NCBI GenBank assembly: GCA_017412645.1
Contig: JAFPWX010000011.1
Coordinates: 1 to 64,000, forward strand
Reading direction: 5' to 3'
Length of the DNA stretch: 64,000 nucleotides
DNA from: Bacteroidales bacterium
GTDB lineage: Bacteria; Bacteroidota; Bacteroidia; Bacteroidales; UBA932
Position numbers and translations under genes: made by a program. Numbering within the stretch: the first letter of the stretch is position 1; every line of letters begins with the position of its first letter. The notes beneath the pieces are model-generated. The model did no database searches and was not told where the DNA came from. It was given only the letters and a program-made list of their open reading frames with translations. This document shows positions 45,113-53,304 of this stretch, piece after piece.

Positions 45113-46249
45113 AACGGGACGGACGGGATTCCCACTGCGTCGGTTGGAACTGCTGTACCTTCTGGCTTCGCTCGAACTCAAGATTATTCCCATTGCGAAG
45201 TTCGGGTTAGAAAAGACAGTAGAAGACCAGTAGTAGCCGTAAGTGCCCACACTATTGAGGTTGATACCCCACCTGTACCCGGCAGCGGGAAGGAAAATGC
45301 TCTTATCCGTGTAATCAGTCTTATTGCTGGTGACTATTCTCCCTGCTACTCCCGTCCCGTTATAATTACTGGTCCAGACCCAGGTGCAGTTGTTAATGAG
45401 CTCCGTCCATTCCGCATCGGTAGGAGTACGCCACCCGCCACCAAGTGCATTACGGACGGCATCATCCTCATAACCGTAATCTTTGAACTCAGTCTTATCG
45501 TCCACAGTACCATACAAACTGTTGGAATTATATTTGGTCACCGCGTCGTTAGAATTGTCGCACCACTTATACGTGGACGAATTGTACTTTTCTTTCGGCA
45601 CTGTTTCACCCCAGGCAAAATAATCACCGTTCTCCTCAGGCTTGGTGGCGCCGAGGTTGAAGGACGCCCATTTGACGGACAAGCCCAAATCAATGGCCTC
45701 AGGAACCGCAATTGCATTAACAGTAACCTTGCATTCCGCCTTCTGACTGCCGGCTTTGGCCGTAATGATTGCCTCTCCGCCGCCTGTTGCGGTTACAATG
45801 CCGTCTGCAACGGTGGCTACAGCTTCATTGGAGGTCTCCCAGATTACATTGTCTGTAGTGCCCTCCGGCTCAACCGTTGCGACCAGGGTGCCGGTTTTGG
45901 CATAAGCCACGTGAAGTTCCAGTAAAGTTGTATCGAGTTTGATGCCGGTGGCTGAAACGACCACAGTAACCTTGCACTTGTCTGTAGCCTCGCCGCATTT
46001 TGCAATGATTTCGGCAATGCCGGGGGCTATGCCTACGACAGTACCACCTGAAACAACGGCAACATCCTCATCGGTACTCTTCCATGAAATATCCTTCTTA
46101 TTGGTCTTTGAAGGGGTAAATGAAACAGTAAGGATTTCTCGCGCTCCCTTCTCAAGGATAAGGTCACTTGTACTGAGTTTGATGGCAACATCCGGTTGGC
46201 AGGATAACGTCAGCGCAAGTGCTGCGAGGAAAAATACAAGCTTTTTCAT
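45107..46249 (-). CDS. BIG2 / FISUMP surface lipoprotein
   Basis: A 380-residue lipoprotein (lipobox LTLSC, Cys17). Two bacterial Ig-like (BIG2) domains (about 25-105 and 106-185: DISWKSTDEDVAVVSGG, VIWETSNEAVATVADG) display a C-terminal FISUMP/DUF1566 domain (about 190-380) containing VKWASFNLGATKPEENGDYFAWGE, GWRTPTDAEW, FLPAAGYR, YYWSST and the terminal GNPVRPVL. This is a C-type-lectin-like fold, so binding or adhesion is likely. Its base composition looks AT-richer than neighbours. It is 19 nt after rnr and may be the operon's last gene or an insertion. Confidence 0.85.
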   Translation of the reverse strand: MKKLVFFLAALALTLSCQPDVAIKLSTSDLILEKGAREILTVSFTPSKTNKKDISWKSTDEDVAVVSGGTVVGIAPGIAEIIAKCGEATDKCKVTVVVSATGIKLDTTLLELHVAYAKTGTLVATVEPEGTTDNVIWETSNEAVATVADGIVTATGGGEAIITAKAGSQKAECKVTVNAIAVPEAIDLGLSVKWASFNLGATKPEENGDYFAWGETVPKEKYNSSTYKWCDNSNDAVTKYNSNSLYGTVDDKTEFKDYGYEDDAVRNALGGGWRTPTDAEWTELINNCTWVWTSNYNGTGVAGRIVTSNKTDYTDKSIFLPAAGYRWGINLNSVGTYGYYWSSTVFSNPNFAMGIILSSSEARRYSSSNRRSGNPVRPVL

Positions 46250-46268
46250 TATGGCAGTTATTGAATTA

Positions 46269-48332
46269 TCATCTTAGGTTTTCCACCAACTCGTAGTCGA
46301 GCAGGCGCTGTTCCAGATTGGCGCCCTTCACGCGTATGCGCACGGCGTCGCCCAGACGTATGCTGCGGTGCGTCCGGCGGCCAACCAGACGGTAGCGCTC
46401 CTCGTCGAACTCGAAGAAATCGGAACGGATCTCACGCAGCGGGACCATGCCCTCGATCTTGGTGGGCTCTATCTCCACGTACATACCCCATTCGGTGATA
46501 CCGCTCACATGGCCGTCGAACTCGGTGCCCACCTTGTCCTGCATGAACTCTACCAGCTTATATTTCACGCTGGTACGTTCGGCGTCTGCGGCGACCACCT
46601 CTCGTTCGGAGGCATGCTTGCATTCCATCTCGTAGTAGCCCTGGTCTGCGCTCTTGCCGTTCTTCAGGTAGAGCGAAAGCAGACGGTGCACCATGAGGTC
46701 GGGATAACGACGGATAGGTGAAGTAAAGTGCGTATAGAACGGGAAGGCCAGGCCATAATGGCCGATGTTGTCGGTGGAGTAGCAGGCCTTGGCCATGCAA
46801 CGTAGGGCGATGTCCTCGAAGGCCATGTATTCGGGCTTGCCCTTGGCGGATTCCATAAGGCCGTTCAGCGCTTTGGCCGCGCCGGCGCCGTCGAGAGCGC
46901 CCTCAATCTTGTATCCGAAGCCTCTTGCGAAACTCCTCAGGCTTTCGAGCTTTTCGGCATTGGGATAATCGTGGACACGGTAGACGAAGGTCTTGGCCTT
47001 CTTCGACGCCACCCCGTTCATCTGGCCGGCGGTGGCGACGAACTCAGCCACCGTGCGGTTGGCCAGCAGCATGAACTCCTCGATGAGCCAGTTGGCCTCC
47101 TTGGAGAACACCTGATGGACATCGGTCGGGCGGCCCTGGGCGTCCACCTCAACCTTCATTTCCGGCCGGTCGAAGTTCACCGCCCCGGCCTCGAAGCGCT
47201 TTCGTTTGAAGATTGCCGCCAGACCGTTTAGAATCAGAATCGCCTCAACGATATCAGCTGGGAGCGTACCAGAAGGGGGAGTTCCTCCCGCTTCTATGAT
47301 GCTTTGCGCCTGCCCATAATCGAACCTATAATCCGAATTGATAATGGTTCTGCCAATCCAGCGGTTCTTGATATTTCCCTTCGGGTCGATCTCGGCGACC
47401 ACCGAAAAGGTGAGCTTGTCCTCGTGCGGACGGAGAGAGCAGAGTTTGTTGCAGAGCTTCTCCGGCAGCATGGGCACGGTGCGGTCCACCAGATAGACGC
47501 TGGTTCCTCGCTCGCGGGCTTCTTTATCCACGGCTGAACCTGGGCTCACGTAATGGGACACGTCGGCGATATGCACGCCAACCTCGTAATTGCCGTTGGA
47601 GAGCTTCCGGAAAGACAGGGCATCGTCGAAGTCCTTAGCATCGGCCGGGTCGATTGTAAAGGTGAGAACATCTCGGAAATCCTTGCGGCCCTTAATCTCC
47701 TCCGGAGTTATAACCTCGGAGATGCTGTCGGCCGCGTTCTCCACCTCGGACGGGAAACGGTAGGGCAGATTGAACTCCGCCAGAATGGCATGCATCTCGG
47801 TTTCGTTCTCTCCGGGAGCTCCGAGTACGTCGACCAGATGACCAAACGGATACACTTCCCCACGCTCCCAGCGGTCTACCACCACCGAGACCTTCATGCC
47901 GCGCTTCGCTCCCATGGCCGCAGCCGCTTCGGCGTCGACCTTGATGTCGTAAGGCATGTTCTTGCTCTGCATCAGCACCCAAGCCTGGGCGCCGACCGTA
48001 TGCATGATGCCCACGAACTGACGGCCGCTGCGCTGCAGCACGTCGATGATTTCACCTTCGCGGCGATGGCTGAGGGTTTTCTGCCCGGCGCGGTCGTAAC
48101 TGCGGGACACGCGGTCGCGGGTAATCGCCACGCGCACGGTGTCGCCATCGAGGGCACGACGGGTCTTGTTCGCGGGAACGTAGACGTCGTCGTCCTGGCC
48201 TTCGATGATTACGAACACGAAACCGTCGCGCGTCATGCGGACGGTTCCGGTTTCCTGTGCCACAACGCGCTTCCCGGCAGCCTTGCCGTGATTGCGCTTG
48301 AGGGGACTCTTGTAGGCTTTGCCTTTACTCAT
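46269..48332 (-). CDS. rnr: Ribonuclease R
   Basis: Processive 3'-5' exoribonuclease of the RNB family, 687 residues. Cold-shock OB domains (about 30-190) precede the RNB catalytic domain with TIDPADAKDFDDALSF (catalytic aspartates) and HIADVSHYV. A C-terminal S1 domain (about 600-675, EFDGHVSGITEWGMYVEI) follows. It degrades structured RNA in the cytoplasm. Slightly short relative to the E. coli protein, normal for this phylum. It overlaps manA by 8 nt. Confidence 0.95.
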   Translation of the reverse strand: MSKGKAYKSPLKRNHGKAAGKRVVAQETGTVRMTRDGFVFVIIEGQDDDVYVPANKTRRALDGDTVRVAITRDRVSRSYDRAGQKTLSHRREGEIIDVLQRSGRQFVGIMHTVGAQAWVLMQSKNMPYDIKVDAEAAAAMGAKRGMKVSVVVDRWERGEVYPFGHLVDVLGAPGENETEMHAILAEFNLPYRFPSEVENAADSISEVITPEEIKGRKDFRDVLTFTIDPADAKDFDDALSFRKLSNGNYEVGVHIADVSHYVSPGSAVDKEARERGTSVYLVDRTVPMLPEKLCNKLCSLRPHEDKLTFSVVAEIDPKGNIKNRWIGRTIINSDYRFDYGQAQSIIEAGGTPPSGTLPADIVEAILILNGLAAIFKRKRFEAGAVNFDRPEMKVEVDAQGRPTDVHQVFSKEANWLIEEFMLLANRTVAEFVATAGQMNGVASKKAKTFVYRVHDYPNAEKLESLRSFARGFGYKIEGALDGAGAAKALNGLMESAKGKPEYMAFEDIALRCMAKACYSTDNIGHYGLAFPFYTHFTSPIRRYPDLMVHRLLSLYLKNGKSADQGYYEMECKHASEREVVAADAERTSVKYKLVEFMQDKVGTEFDGHVSGITEWGMYVEIEPTKIEGMVPLREIRSDFFEFDEERYRLVGRRTHRSIRLGDAVRIRVKGANLEQRLLDYELVENLR

Positions 48333-49176
48333 GCGTAGTCAAGAACTTCACAGTAGAGCCTTCAGCCGGAGCGAGGACGACAGGGGCGTCATGGTCGAGC
48401 ACCAGCAGCGCCTCGCCTTCGGCGATGGGGGTTCCGTCCACCGTACCGGCGCCCGCCACGCACATCACCGCCACGAAACGGCCGCAGCCCTTCGTCTTCA
48501 GTTCGACGGGCTTCGTGAGATCGTATACGGACGTGGTGAAGTGCGGGTCACGCACGGCGACAACCTCATGGTTGGGCCTGTGCGCGTAGGACGTACGATA
48601 AGAACGATATACCTTGTAGTCGATGGCTTCCTTCGACTCCTCTATATGGAGCTGACGAGGTTTGCCGTCGAGTCCGAGGCGGCCGTAGTCGTAGATACGG
48701 TAGGTGTTGTCGGAAGTCTCCTGAATCTCGCAGAGCACGGTCCCGCCGCAGATGGCGTGGATGCGGCCCGCGGGCAGGAAGAAGATGTCGCCCTTGGAGG
48801 TATCGTGCCTTTCGAGCACGTCCACAAGGCGGTTGTCGCGCACCAGCTGCGCATACGAGTCGGGGGTGATCTTCTCCTTGAGGCCCACCAGCAGGTGGCC
48901 GCCGTCGTTCATCACGTACCACATCTCCGTCTTCCCGAGACCTATGCCTCGCTTTGCCGCGAGGGCGTCGTCAGGATGCACTTGGAGCGACAGGTCGTCG
49001 TGGGCGTCGATGAACTTGATGAGCAGCGGAAACTGCTCCCCGTAGACCTCGTTCAGGGTCTTTCCGGCTAGGGGACCTTCAGCGACACGGGTTTCACGCT
49101 CCCCGTAACCGGAGATCACCCAGTTCTCGCTGCCCCAGACCATGGGCCGGAACTCTGCCGCAAGCTTCAGGATCAT
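48325..49176 (-). CDS. manA: Mannose-6-phosphate isomerase, class I (short)
   Basis: Zinc-dependent isomerase of fructose-6-phosphate and mannose-6-phosphate, 283 residues, cupin fold. Zinc ligands are visible in SLQVHPDD (Gln/His), KTEMWYV (Glu) and [10 protein letters not shown] (His). The short two-cupin form is typical of Bacteroidota and Firmicutes. It overlaps gpmA and rnr, so it sits in the M3-gpmA-manA-rnr string. Confidence 0.92.
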   Translation of the reverse strand: MILKLAAEFRPMVWGSENWVISGYGERETRVAEGPLAGKTLNEVYGEQFPLLIKFIDAHDDLSLQVHPDDALAAKRGIGLGKTEMWYVMNDGGHLLVGLKEKITPDSYAQLVRDNRLVDVLERHDTSKGDIFFLPAGRIHAICGGTVLCEIQETSDNTYRIYDYGRLGLDGKPRQLHIEESKEAIDYKVYRSYRTSYAHRPNHEVVAVRDPHFTTSVYDLTKPVELKTKGCGRFVAVMCVAGAGTVDGTPIAEGEALLVLDHDAPVVLAPAEGSTVKFLTTHE

Positions 49177-49919
49177 TTTGCCTTACCCTGATTCGCAACG
49201 GCGGCCTGCTTTGCGGCAAGCTCTTCCGGATCGGCCAGATAGTAGTCGTTAACGAGCTGGAGCTTGTCGTCGAACTCGAAGACGTACGGAGTGGCGGTGG
49301 GGATGTTGAGCTGGATGATGTCCGCATCGCTGATGCCCTTGAGGTGCTTCACCACGCCACGGAGGCTGTTGCCGTGAGCAACCACGACGATGTTGTCGAC
49401 CTTCATGAGCATGGGGAAGATTTCGCTCTCCCAGTAAGGCATCACACGCTCGATGCACTGCTTGAGGGCCTCGGTGCGGGGGATGTACTCGTCGGGAACG
49501 AGGGCGTAGCGGGGATCCCTGGTGGCAGAGTTAGGATCGCTCTCCGGCAGCGGGAGGGGCTCCACGTCGTAGCTGCGGCGCCAGATGAGCACCTGCTCGT
49601 CGCCGTATTTGGCAGCGGTCTCGGCCTTGTTCAGACCCTGGAGCATGCCGTAGTGCTTTTCGTTCAGGCGCCAGCTCTTCTGCACCGGGATCCAGTCGAG
49701 ATCCATGGCGTCGAGCACGTTGTTGAGAGTTTTCACAGCCCTCTTGAGGTATGAGGTGTAAGCGATGTCGAAGGTGATGCCCGCTTCTTTCAGGGCCTTG
49801 CCCGCTTCGAGTGCCTCCTGGAGGCCTTTCTCGCTAAGATCAACATTGGTCCAACCGGTAAAACGGTTTTCTTTGTTCCACTGGCTTTCGCCGTGGCGGA
49901 TAAGTACGATTCTCTTCAT
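49173..49919 (-). CDS. gpmA: 2,3-bisphosphoglycerate-dependent phosphoglycerate mutase
   Basis: Glycolytic histidine-phosphatase-fold mutase, 248 residues. The phospho-acceptor His9 is in [58 protein letters not shown] and [14 protein letters not shown] complete the dPGM signature. It lies 7 nt downstream of the M3 peptidase gene and overlaps manA by 4 nt. Confidence 0.97.
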   Translation of the reverse strand: MKRIVLIRHGESQWNKENRFTGWTNVDLSEKGLQEALEAGKALKEAGITFDIAYTSYLKRAVKTLNNVLDAMDLDWIPVQKSWRLNEKHYGMLQGLNKAETAAKYGDEQVLIWRRSYDVEPLPLPESDPNSATRDPRYALVPDEYIPRTEALKQCIERVMPYWESEIFPMLMKVDNIVVVAHGNSLRGVVKHLKGISDADIIQLNIPTATPYVFEFDDKLQLVNDYYLADPEELAAKQAAVANQGKAK

Positions 49920-49926
49920 AGTTATT

Positions 49927-51915
49927 TTAATCTATCAATCCTCTGCCGCGAAGGAAAGCCTTGTTGTCGGGCTCGCGGCCGGTAAACTGCTTGTAAAGGG
50001 TCATGGGTTCCTCGCTGCCGCCCTTCTCAAGGAAGGTGGCCTTGAACTTCGCCGCCAGCTCGGGGTCGAACACTCCCTTGGGAGAAGCCTCGAAGAAGGA
50101 GAAGGCGTCGCGGTCCAGCACCTCCGACCAGAGGTAGCCGTAGTAACCGGCATTGTAACCGCTGGAGAAGATGTGGTTGAAGTAGGTGGTGCGGTAGCGG
50201 TAGCCGATTTCGGGATTCAGGCCGCATTCGGCAGCAACCTTCGCCTCGAAAGCGTCCACATCGAAGCCTTCGAAGTCTTCAACCTCGTGAAGCTTCATGT
50301 CAAGCACGGAAGCCGCTGCGAGCTCGGTGGTCATGAAGCCCATGTTGAACTTGAGGGCCGCGTTAATCTTGTCCACAAGCTCCTTGGGTATCACTTCGCC
50401 TTCGGAGTTCTTGGCGTAGAGGGCCAGGAGCTCGGGTTCGAAGGCCCAGTGCTCGTTGATCTGCGAGAACATCTCCACAAAGTCGCGCTTCACGCTGGTT
50501 CCGCTCACCGAAGGATAGGTGCACTTGGTAAGGAAGCCGTGAAGGGCGTGGCCGAACTCGTGGAAGACGGTCTGGACCTGGTCCACGTTCATATACTCGG
50601 CAAGGTTACCCACGTTCACGATAATCGGGCGCACCTCGACTCCGTCCGGACCGATATACTGGTTGCGGACATTGTTCATCCAGGCTCCTCCCCTCTTGGA
50701 ACTGCGGGGCAGATAGTCGGTGGTGAAGATGCCGATGAGGGAGCCGTCGTCGTAGCTGAGCTTCCATGTTTGCACATTACCCGGAGAATACACGGGCACG
50801 TCGGCTAGAGGCTCTGCATTCACGCCGTAGAGTTTCTTTGCTGCGATGAAGATACCGTTACGCACGGAATCCATCTGGAAATAGGGCTTGATCTGCTCGT
50901 CGTCCAGGGCGTATTTGGCCTGACGCACCTTTTCGGCGTAGTACCACCAGTCCCAGGGCTCGATTTTGCTTCCGGCGGGCACCGACGGATCGGCGTCCAT
51001 CATGGCCTGCATCTCGGCTACCTCTTCGCGGGCCTTGGCGGTGGAAGCCTTCATGATGCCTGCGAGGAAGGCGTCCACGGTGGCGGGATCGCCGGCCATC
51101 TTGTCGGCCAGTTCGTATGCCGCCGGATTGGGATAGCCCAGGATGCGGGCTTTCTCGAGACGAAGCTTCAGCACTTCCACAGCGAGTTCGCGGTTGTCGT
51201 ATTCGTTGCCGTTGTGACCGCGGGAAGTATAGGCCTTGAGGTATTCCTCACGAAGCGAACGGTCTTCGGTGGAAGCCATGCGCTCGGGATAGTCGCTCAC
51301 GCTGAAGCCGAACTTTGCCTTGAAAGCGTTGCTTTCCGCAAGGATGTTGTTACCTATCTTCTGGGTCTTGGTGGCGATTTCGGTATTGATCTCGCGAAGC
51401 CTGTCCTGCTGTTCCTGCGGCAGGCCTATACCCTCGCGCTCGAAGTCTTCGAAATGGTTCTTCAGGACCACCTGCTGTTCGCGGGTGAGGCCGCTCTGGT
51501 CGGCGTGGTAAACAGCCGCCACACGCTCGTAGAGAGCCTTGTTGAAGGCGATGTTGTCGCCATGAGCGGAGAGAAGAGGCAGGGCCTTCTCCACCACTGC
51601 GTCCAAAGCATCGCTGCGGTCGGTTTCGGCCACGTTGAAGAGCACTCCCTGTACCTTATCCAGAAGTTCGCCGCTGAATTCAAAGGCGGCTATGGTGTTA
51701 TCGAAGGTTGGAGCCTCCGGGTTTGCGGTTATGGCGTCTATCGCCTCCTGCTGCTGCCTTATTCCCTCCTTGATGGCGGGAAGATAATCGGCCACCTTTA
51801 TCTTGTCGTACGGAGGTATTCCGTAGGGAGTGTCCCATTCTTCAAAGAAAGGATTGCTGTGGCAGGAAGAAAGCATGAGAAGCGAAGCAAAAGCTAAAAC
51901 TAAACGGTATTTCAT
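49927..51915 (-). CDS. M3 family oligopeptidase lipoprotein (peptidyl-dipeptidase-like)
   Basis: Zinc metallopeptidase of 662 residues. The active-site HEFGHALHG has His452, Glu453 and His456, and the downstream Glu lies in [18 protein letters not shown] lipobox (LLMLSSC, Cys18) sends it to the envelope; Bacteroidota Dcp-type enzymes are often exported this way and cut dipeptides from oligopeptides. The start shares a base with the DUF5689 gene's stop (TAATG). Confidence 0.94.
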   Translation of the reverse strand: MKYRLVLAFASLLMLSSCHSNPFFEEWDTPYGIPPYDKIKVADYLPAIKEGIRQQQEAIDAITANPEAPTFDNTIAAFEFSGELLDKVQGVLFNVAETDRSDALDAVVEKALPLLSAHGDNIAFNKALYERVAAVYHADQSGLTREQQVVLKNHFEDFEREGIGLPQEQQDRLREINTEIATKTQKIGNNILAESNAFKAKFGFSVSDYPERMASTEDRSLREEYLKAYTSRGHNGNEYDNRELAVEVLKLRLEKARILGYPNPAAYELADKMAGDPATVDAFLAGIMKASTAKAREEVAEMQAMMDADPSVPAGSKIEPWDWWYYAEKVRQAKYALDDEQIKPYFQMDSVRNGIFIAAKKLYGVNAEPLADVPVYSPGNVQTWKLSYDDGSLIGIFTTDYLPRSSKRGGAWMNNVRNQYIGPDGVEVRPIIVNVGNLAEYMNVDQVQTVFHEFGHALHGFLTKCTYPSVSGTSVKRDFVEMFSQINEHWAFEPELLALYAKNSEGEVIPKELVDKINAALKFNMGFMTTELAAASVLDMKLHEVEDFEGFDVDAFEAKVAAECGLNPEIGYRYRTTYFNHIFSSGYNAGYYGYLWSEVLDRDAFSFFEASPKGVFDPELAAKFKATFLEKGGSEEPMTLYKQFTGREPDNKAFLRGRGLID

Positions 51916-53300
51916 TATTCAACCCTCCCGTGATCTGTTCCGTTAACGTCCATGCGGTCGTACGACAGAACTCTTTTTACCTTAACAGTTGAATAGCCCT
52001 CCTTGAGGGTGTAGTCGGCATTCACATCGCTTGCCGGCACGTAGGCGATTTCCTTCTCGAGCGGCTCGCACGGATCCTCTATGAAGGTTACCTGCGGAGT
52101 GTCGCCGGAAGAGGCGGTGTAGAGGCTGAGCAGCCCAATCACACAGACGGGATTGTGCTCGTATTCGATGGACGGATTGTCGTAATCCTTGCGTCCGAGG
52201 ATTGCCGCCGGGATCTGCTTGTCGGCGAAACGGCCGTATCCGCTCGAACGGATGGCCACCTCCTGATTGTTGGGAAGCAGGAAATACTGGCTGAGCGACT
52301 GAGCTCCGGCATTGCGGATAATCTCATCGCGGACAGTCTTGCGGTAGGCTTCCTTCTCATCATTTGTGAGAGTGTGGCCCCAGGAAGCCTGCTCCTCGGC
52401 ATAAGCCTTCACGTTGAGCTCGATGCCCTCTCCGAGAGGATCGTCGTAGCGGTCGGAACGGAGTCCGCCGTCAGCGGCCCAGTCAAAGCCCGCGTCGAGA
52501 CGTCCCTCCTTGAGGAAGGTGGTCATACGGGCCTTGGTGATAGCCCAACGGGTTATGCTATAGGTGCCATCGGAGAAGAAGAAGCGGTTGGAAGACGCCT
52601 TCTTGTCCTTTGCGTTCGGGTCTTTGTAGATAAAGAAGAATACCTTCTCGTCCACGTGGGTGTAATAACCCTTCTTGCACCCGTAGGTGAGATCCTTCAC
52701 ACAGACGTAGCGTCCCCAGAGAGGCGACTGGCGACCTTCCGTAACGGCTGCCTTGATCTGTTCCGGAGTGACTTCGATGGGAAGGATGCGTTCGTCCAGC
52801 TTACCCTTGAAGATATGGCTGTCGATGAGAAGCTGAGTGTCGATGTAGGCCACCTCGTAATCAGCGTTGGGGCCGCTCGTGTCGGACTTGACGCCAAGCT
52901 GGAGGGTACCGTCGTACTCACCGAGGGTGAGACCGGTCGCGTAGATGTAGATCCACTGGCCGAGATGGTAGTCGGAGTACATGGAGCTGCGACCAACCTT
53001 CACGTCGAGCGCTCCGGATTCGTCCTGAATATAGAGTTCACGGTAGACGTTTCCGGTGCGGTCGGACGACACCACCTGTCCCTTGATCCATACGGGCTCC
53101 TCAATCTTGACCGGAGTCTTGGACGTGGTGTACATGGCTTTCAGCTGTGCGATGGTATGGGTGACGCGGGAATCGTAGTTCACGAATTCCTCCTCGGCGG
53201 GTTCTTTCGGACTGCCGAGTACCGGCTGCCATTCTTCAATCAGACTCTGGCAGGAAACGAGGGCGGCGAGAGCCGCGAATGCGATGAATAACTTCTTCAT
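51915..53300 (-). CDS. DUF5689 lipoprotein
   Basis: A 461-residue surface lipoprotein (lipobox AALVSC, Cys17) carrying a DUF5689 domain: the TIAQLKAMY region near residue 50 is followed by an OB-like beta barrel (VWIKGQVVSSDRTGNVYRELYIQDESGALDV, with LGQWIYIYATGLTLGEYDGTLQLG). A second segment (about 290-460) has no recognised motif. DUF5689 proteins typically travel with SusC-like receptors and phosphoesterases; here it lies 4 nt after such a receptor and probably supplies the substrate-capturing partner in place of SusD. Confidence 0.87.
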   Translation of the reverse strand: MKKLFIAFAALAALVSCQSLIEEWQPVLGSPKEPAEEEFVNYDSRVTHTIAQLKAMYTTSKTPVKIEEPVWIKGQVVSSDRTGNVYRELYIQDESGALDVKVGRSSMYSDYHLGQWIYIYATGLTLGEYDGTLQLGVKSDTSGPNADYEVAYIDTQLLIDSHIFKGKLDERILPIEVTPEQIKAAVTEGRQSPLWGRYVCVKDLTYGCKKGYYTHVDEKVFFFIYKDPNAKDKKASSNRFFFSDGTYSITRWAITKARMTTFLKEGRLDAGFDWAADGGLRSDRYDDPLGEGIELNVKAYAEEQASWGHTLTNDEKEAYRKTVRDEIIRNAGAQSLSQYFLLPNNQEVAIRSSGYGRFADKQIPAAILGRKDYDNPSIEYEHNPVCVIGLLSLYTASSGDTPQVTFIEDPCEPLEKEIAYVPASDVNADYTLKEGYSTVKVKRVLSYDRMDVNGTDHGRVE

Positions 53301-53304
53301 AACC

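Noticed and set aside
45107..45300. Variable repeat of a diversity-generating retroelement
   Set aside because: No template repeat or reverse transcriptase is visible here; kept only as a speculative finding.
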